Shown here: positions 6,125-6,330 of the stretch, piece by piece
Layout of the letters: each line of letters opens with the position of its first letter
Numbering within the stretch: position 1 is the first letter of the stretch
NCBI GenBank assembly: GCA_905235495.1
Contig: CAJOMK010000098.1
Coordinates: 1-6,330 of the forward strand
Direction of reading: 5' to 3'
DNA: 6,330 nucleotides
Origin: an uncultured Methanobrevibacter sp.
Lineage (GTDB): Archaea; Methanobacteriota; Methanobacteria; Methanobacteriales; Methanobacteriaceae
The notes under the pieces: generated by a model
The model's database searches: none
What the model was told of the DNA's origin: nothing
What the model saw: the letters and a program-made list of their open reading frames with translations, nothing else
Made by a program: the position numbers and the translations under genes

Positions 6125-6157
6125 AGAGAATAGAATTTTTTTTAATATCCATTCTCT
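6125..6157. repeat. Inverted repeat AGAGAAT / ATTCTCT in the gap before gtrA
   Basis: AGAGAAT at 6125-6131 pairs with ATTCTCT at 6151-6157 (7-bp stem, 19-base loop with a T8 run). It sits about 30 bases past the stop of the upstream gene and before the GtrA start. On the minus strand the stem is followed by a T-rich stretch (TTCTTTTACTATTTTT), so it may contribute to termination of the upstream gene. An operator is the alternative. Confidence 0.3.
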
Positions 6158-6188
6158 ATTAATGACTTAATTTTATTAATAAATATTT

Positions 6189-6330
6189 TCAGTTTTGATA
6201 ATTCACATTCTGCTTTTCAATCATAGGATAGGAAATCAATTCACTTGAATCAAGGTCTTCCCTATGCATGTCAACCGCATTGATCTGGCTGTTGTCGTAG
6301 GTCCTGTAGTAGTAGATTCCCTTGTCTGCA
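6189..6330 (-). CDS. C-terminal end of an unidentified gene (46 codons visible)
   Basis: An open frame enters from the right edge and ends at TGA (6191-6189), giving 46 residues that begin A-D-K-G-I-Y-Y-Y-R-T-Y-D-N and end N-V-N-Y-Q-N. It is polar and acidic with no membrane helix. Codon use (GAC, GTC, ATC, AGC present) is less AT-biased than intergenic DNA, so it looks genuinely coding. It is in the same orientation as the GtrA-like gene, 135 bp upstream. I do not recognise the family. A soluble or extracytoplasmic tail of a larger protein is possible, but the fragment is too short to assign. Confidence 0.6.
   Translation of the reverse strand, partial: ADKGIYYYRTYDNSQINAVDMHREDLDSSELISYPMIEKQNVNYQN

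Noticed and set aside
1..6330. Search for tRNA, rRNA, CRISPR arrays, transposase genes or integration sites
   Set aside because: None was seen by eye on either strand. The only possible trace of a mobile element is the 7-bp duplication, which has other explanations.

Overview
The window is AT-rich DNA in which every gene I can support reads on the minus strand. It looks like a methanogenic archaeon of the Methanobrevibacter/Methanobacteriaceae type. The reasons are Shine-Dalgarno cores of the GGTGAT/AGGGAT kind, TTTATATA boxes (the methanogen box A) in a long intergenic region, arginine encoded mainly by AGA/AGG, frequent ATA isoleucine, and very AT-rich gaps between genes. This assignment is an inference; an AT-rich Firmicute is the main alternative.

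In the direction of transcription (from 6330 towards 1), the layout is: (i) the last 46 codons of an unidentified gene (6189-6330); (ii) a 125-aa GtrA-family four-helix membrane protein (5676-6053); (iii) a GtrB/DPM1-like family 2 glycosyltransferase with two C-terminal membrane helices (4506-5435); (iv) a 742-aa polytopic membrane protein with an outer C-terminal domain (2197-4425); and (v) a second, paralogous polytopic protein (1-1852) that runs off the window edge and is split into two frames.

The set GtrA + GtrB + large polytopic protein has the same architecture as the bacterial three-component GtrABC glycan-modification systems. In those, GtrB loads a sugar onto a polyprenyl phosphate, GtrA is thought to help flip it, and a large, variable membrane transferase attaches it to an outer-surface acceptor. 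My reading is an archaeal surface-glycan (or glycoprotein) decorating locus with two alternative terminal enzymes. The function of the polytopic proteins is inferred from context only.

The most notable observation is in the second polytopic gene. It is broken by an exact 7-bp tandem duplication (GTTAAAC twice on the plus strand, 1349-1362). Removing one copy restores the frame and the residues expected from the intact paralog. After the lesion the frame stays open for 448 codons to the window edge. The premature TGA is followed one base later by an ATG in the correct frame. This could be a recent mutation, a reversible on/off switch, the footprint of an excised element, or a gene now expressed as two pieces.
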